Assembly (NCBI GenBank): GCA_045617585.1
Contig: JAZLIW010000054.1
Span: 1-14,558, forward strand
Source: CAKRZE01 sp045617585
GTDB taxonomy: Bacteria > Bacillota > Clostridia > Oscillospirales > CAG-272
Direction: 5' to 3'
Length of the DNA: 14,558 nucleotides
Positions 14,427-14,558 of the stretch are shown one piece after another. Every line of letters starts with the position of its first letter. Positions within the stretch are counted from its first letter, which is position 1. The notes beneath the pieces are model-generated. The model did no database searches. It worked only from the letters and a program-made list of their open reading frames with translations, and had not been told where the DNA came from. The translations under genes were made by a program, and so were the position numbers.

Positions 14427-14467
14427 AAAAAACGCACATTTGTCCGGTAGACAAATGTGCGTTTTTT
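14427..14467. terminator. 18-bp perfect hairpin, bidirectional-type terminator
   Basis: AAAAAACGCACATTTGTC (14427-14444) and GACAAATGTGCGTTTTTT (14450-14467) pair over 18 bp around a CGGTA loop. The A6/T6 edges give a T-run on either strand. It directly follows the hairpin cluster. No gene in the window clearly uses it, so it probably belongs to a gene beyond the right edge or is part of the repeat element. Confidence 0.8.
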
Positions 14468-14482
14468 GTTGTGCAAGACTGG

Positions 14483-14523
14483 CCAAAAGGTACATTTTCA
14501 AGGTATGTACGACCAAAAGGTAC
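14483..14523. repeat. 11-base direct repeats, possible mobile element end
   Basis: CCAAAAGGTAC occurs at 14483-14493 and again at 14513-14523, 30 bases apart, with GTAC also at 14507-14510. Repeated same-direction motifs of this size at about this spacing occur in the ends of IS21-family elements, but no transposase is in view. A small CCCGG-CAAA-CCGGG hairpin follows at 14537-14550 and the window ends. Confidence 0.35.
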
Positions 14524-14558
14524 GTGTGTCTGTCTGCCCGGCAAACCGGGATTTATGG

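Overview
The window looks like a chromosomal segment of a Gram-positive anaerobe of the class Clostridia (Bacillota), probably a gut-type Oscillospirales or Christensenellales relative. The grounds are purine-rich Shine-Dalgarno sites before almost every gene, GTG and TTG starts, consensus sigma-A promoters (TTGACA-17-TATGAT and TTGACA-17-TATACT), Rho-independent terminators, lipoproteins with a lipobox, and families common in such genomes (DUF4349, TIGR04076, DUF5662, SorE-type reductase). Codons are fairly GC-rich, except in two AT-richer patches near 10.0-10.5 kb and 14.0-14.6 kb. Nothing seen fixes the species.

Region 1 (1-7946, plus strand) reads as one tightly packed operon cut by the left edge. 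It holds the 3' part of a putative GH76-like glycosidase, a PlsC-type acyltransferase fused to a zinc ribbon, a DUF4349 lipoprotein, a second lipoprotein with a Cys/His motif, a large ABC permease made of two fused homologous halves, and the matching ATPase, which overlaps the permease by 29 bases. A strong terminator ends the unit. The theme is the cell envelope: lipid acylation, surface lipoproteins, and an ABC-2 type exporter with its own candidate lipoprotein partner.

Region 2 (7963-10489, plus strand) starts with a near-consensus promoter. It encodes a membrane-anchored N-acetylmuramoyl-L-alanine amidase, then a LacI-family repressor whose ribosome binding site abuts a perfect palindrome, then after an AT-richer spacer a small TIGR04076 protein and a perfect 13-bp-stem terminator.

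Region 3 (10541-12765) has two divergent genes around a 384-base intergenic region with a promoter for each: a DUF5662 (HD-like) protein on the minus strand and an L-sorbose-1-phosphate-reductase-like dehydrogenase on the plus strand. The dehydrogenase has a long structured leader and strongly biased codons, which suggests high expression.

Region 4 (12774-14558) contains a membrane YdcF/DUF218 protein on the minus strand, then a 567-base region with no confident gene. That region holds a possible gene remnant, a cluster of small hairpins with changing stems but a constant ACATCAC linker and mostly a GAA loop, an 18-bp perfect bidirectional-type terminator, and 11-base direct repeats that may be a mobile element end running out of the window.

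No rRNA, tRNA, CRISPR array, intact transposase or phage gene was seen. The least-described content is the hairpin cluster at 14299-14424 and the lipoprotein plus tandem-duplicated permease cassette at 3299-7904.
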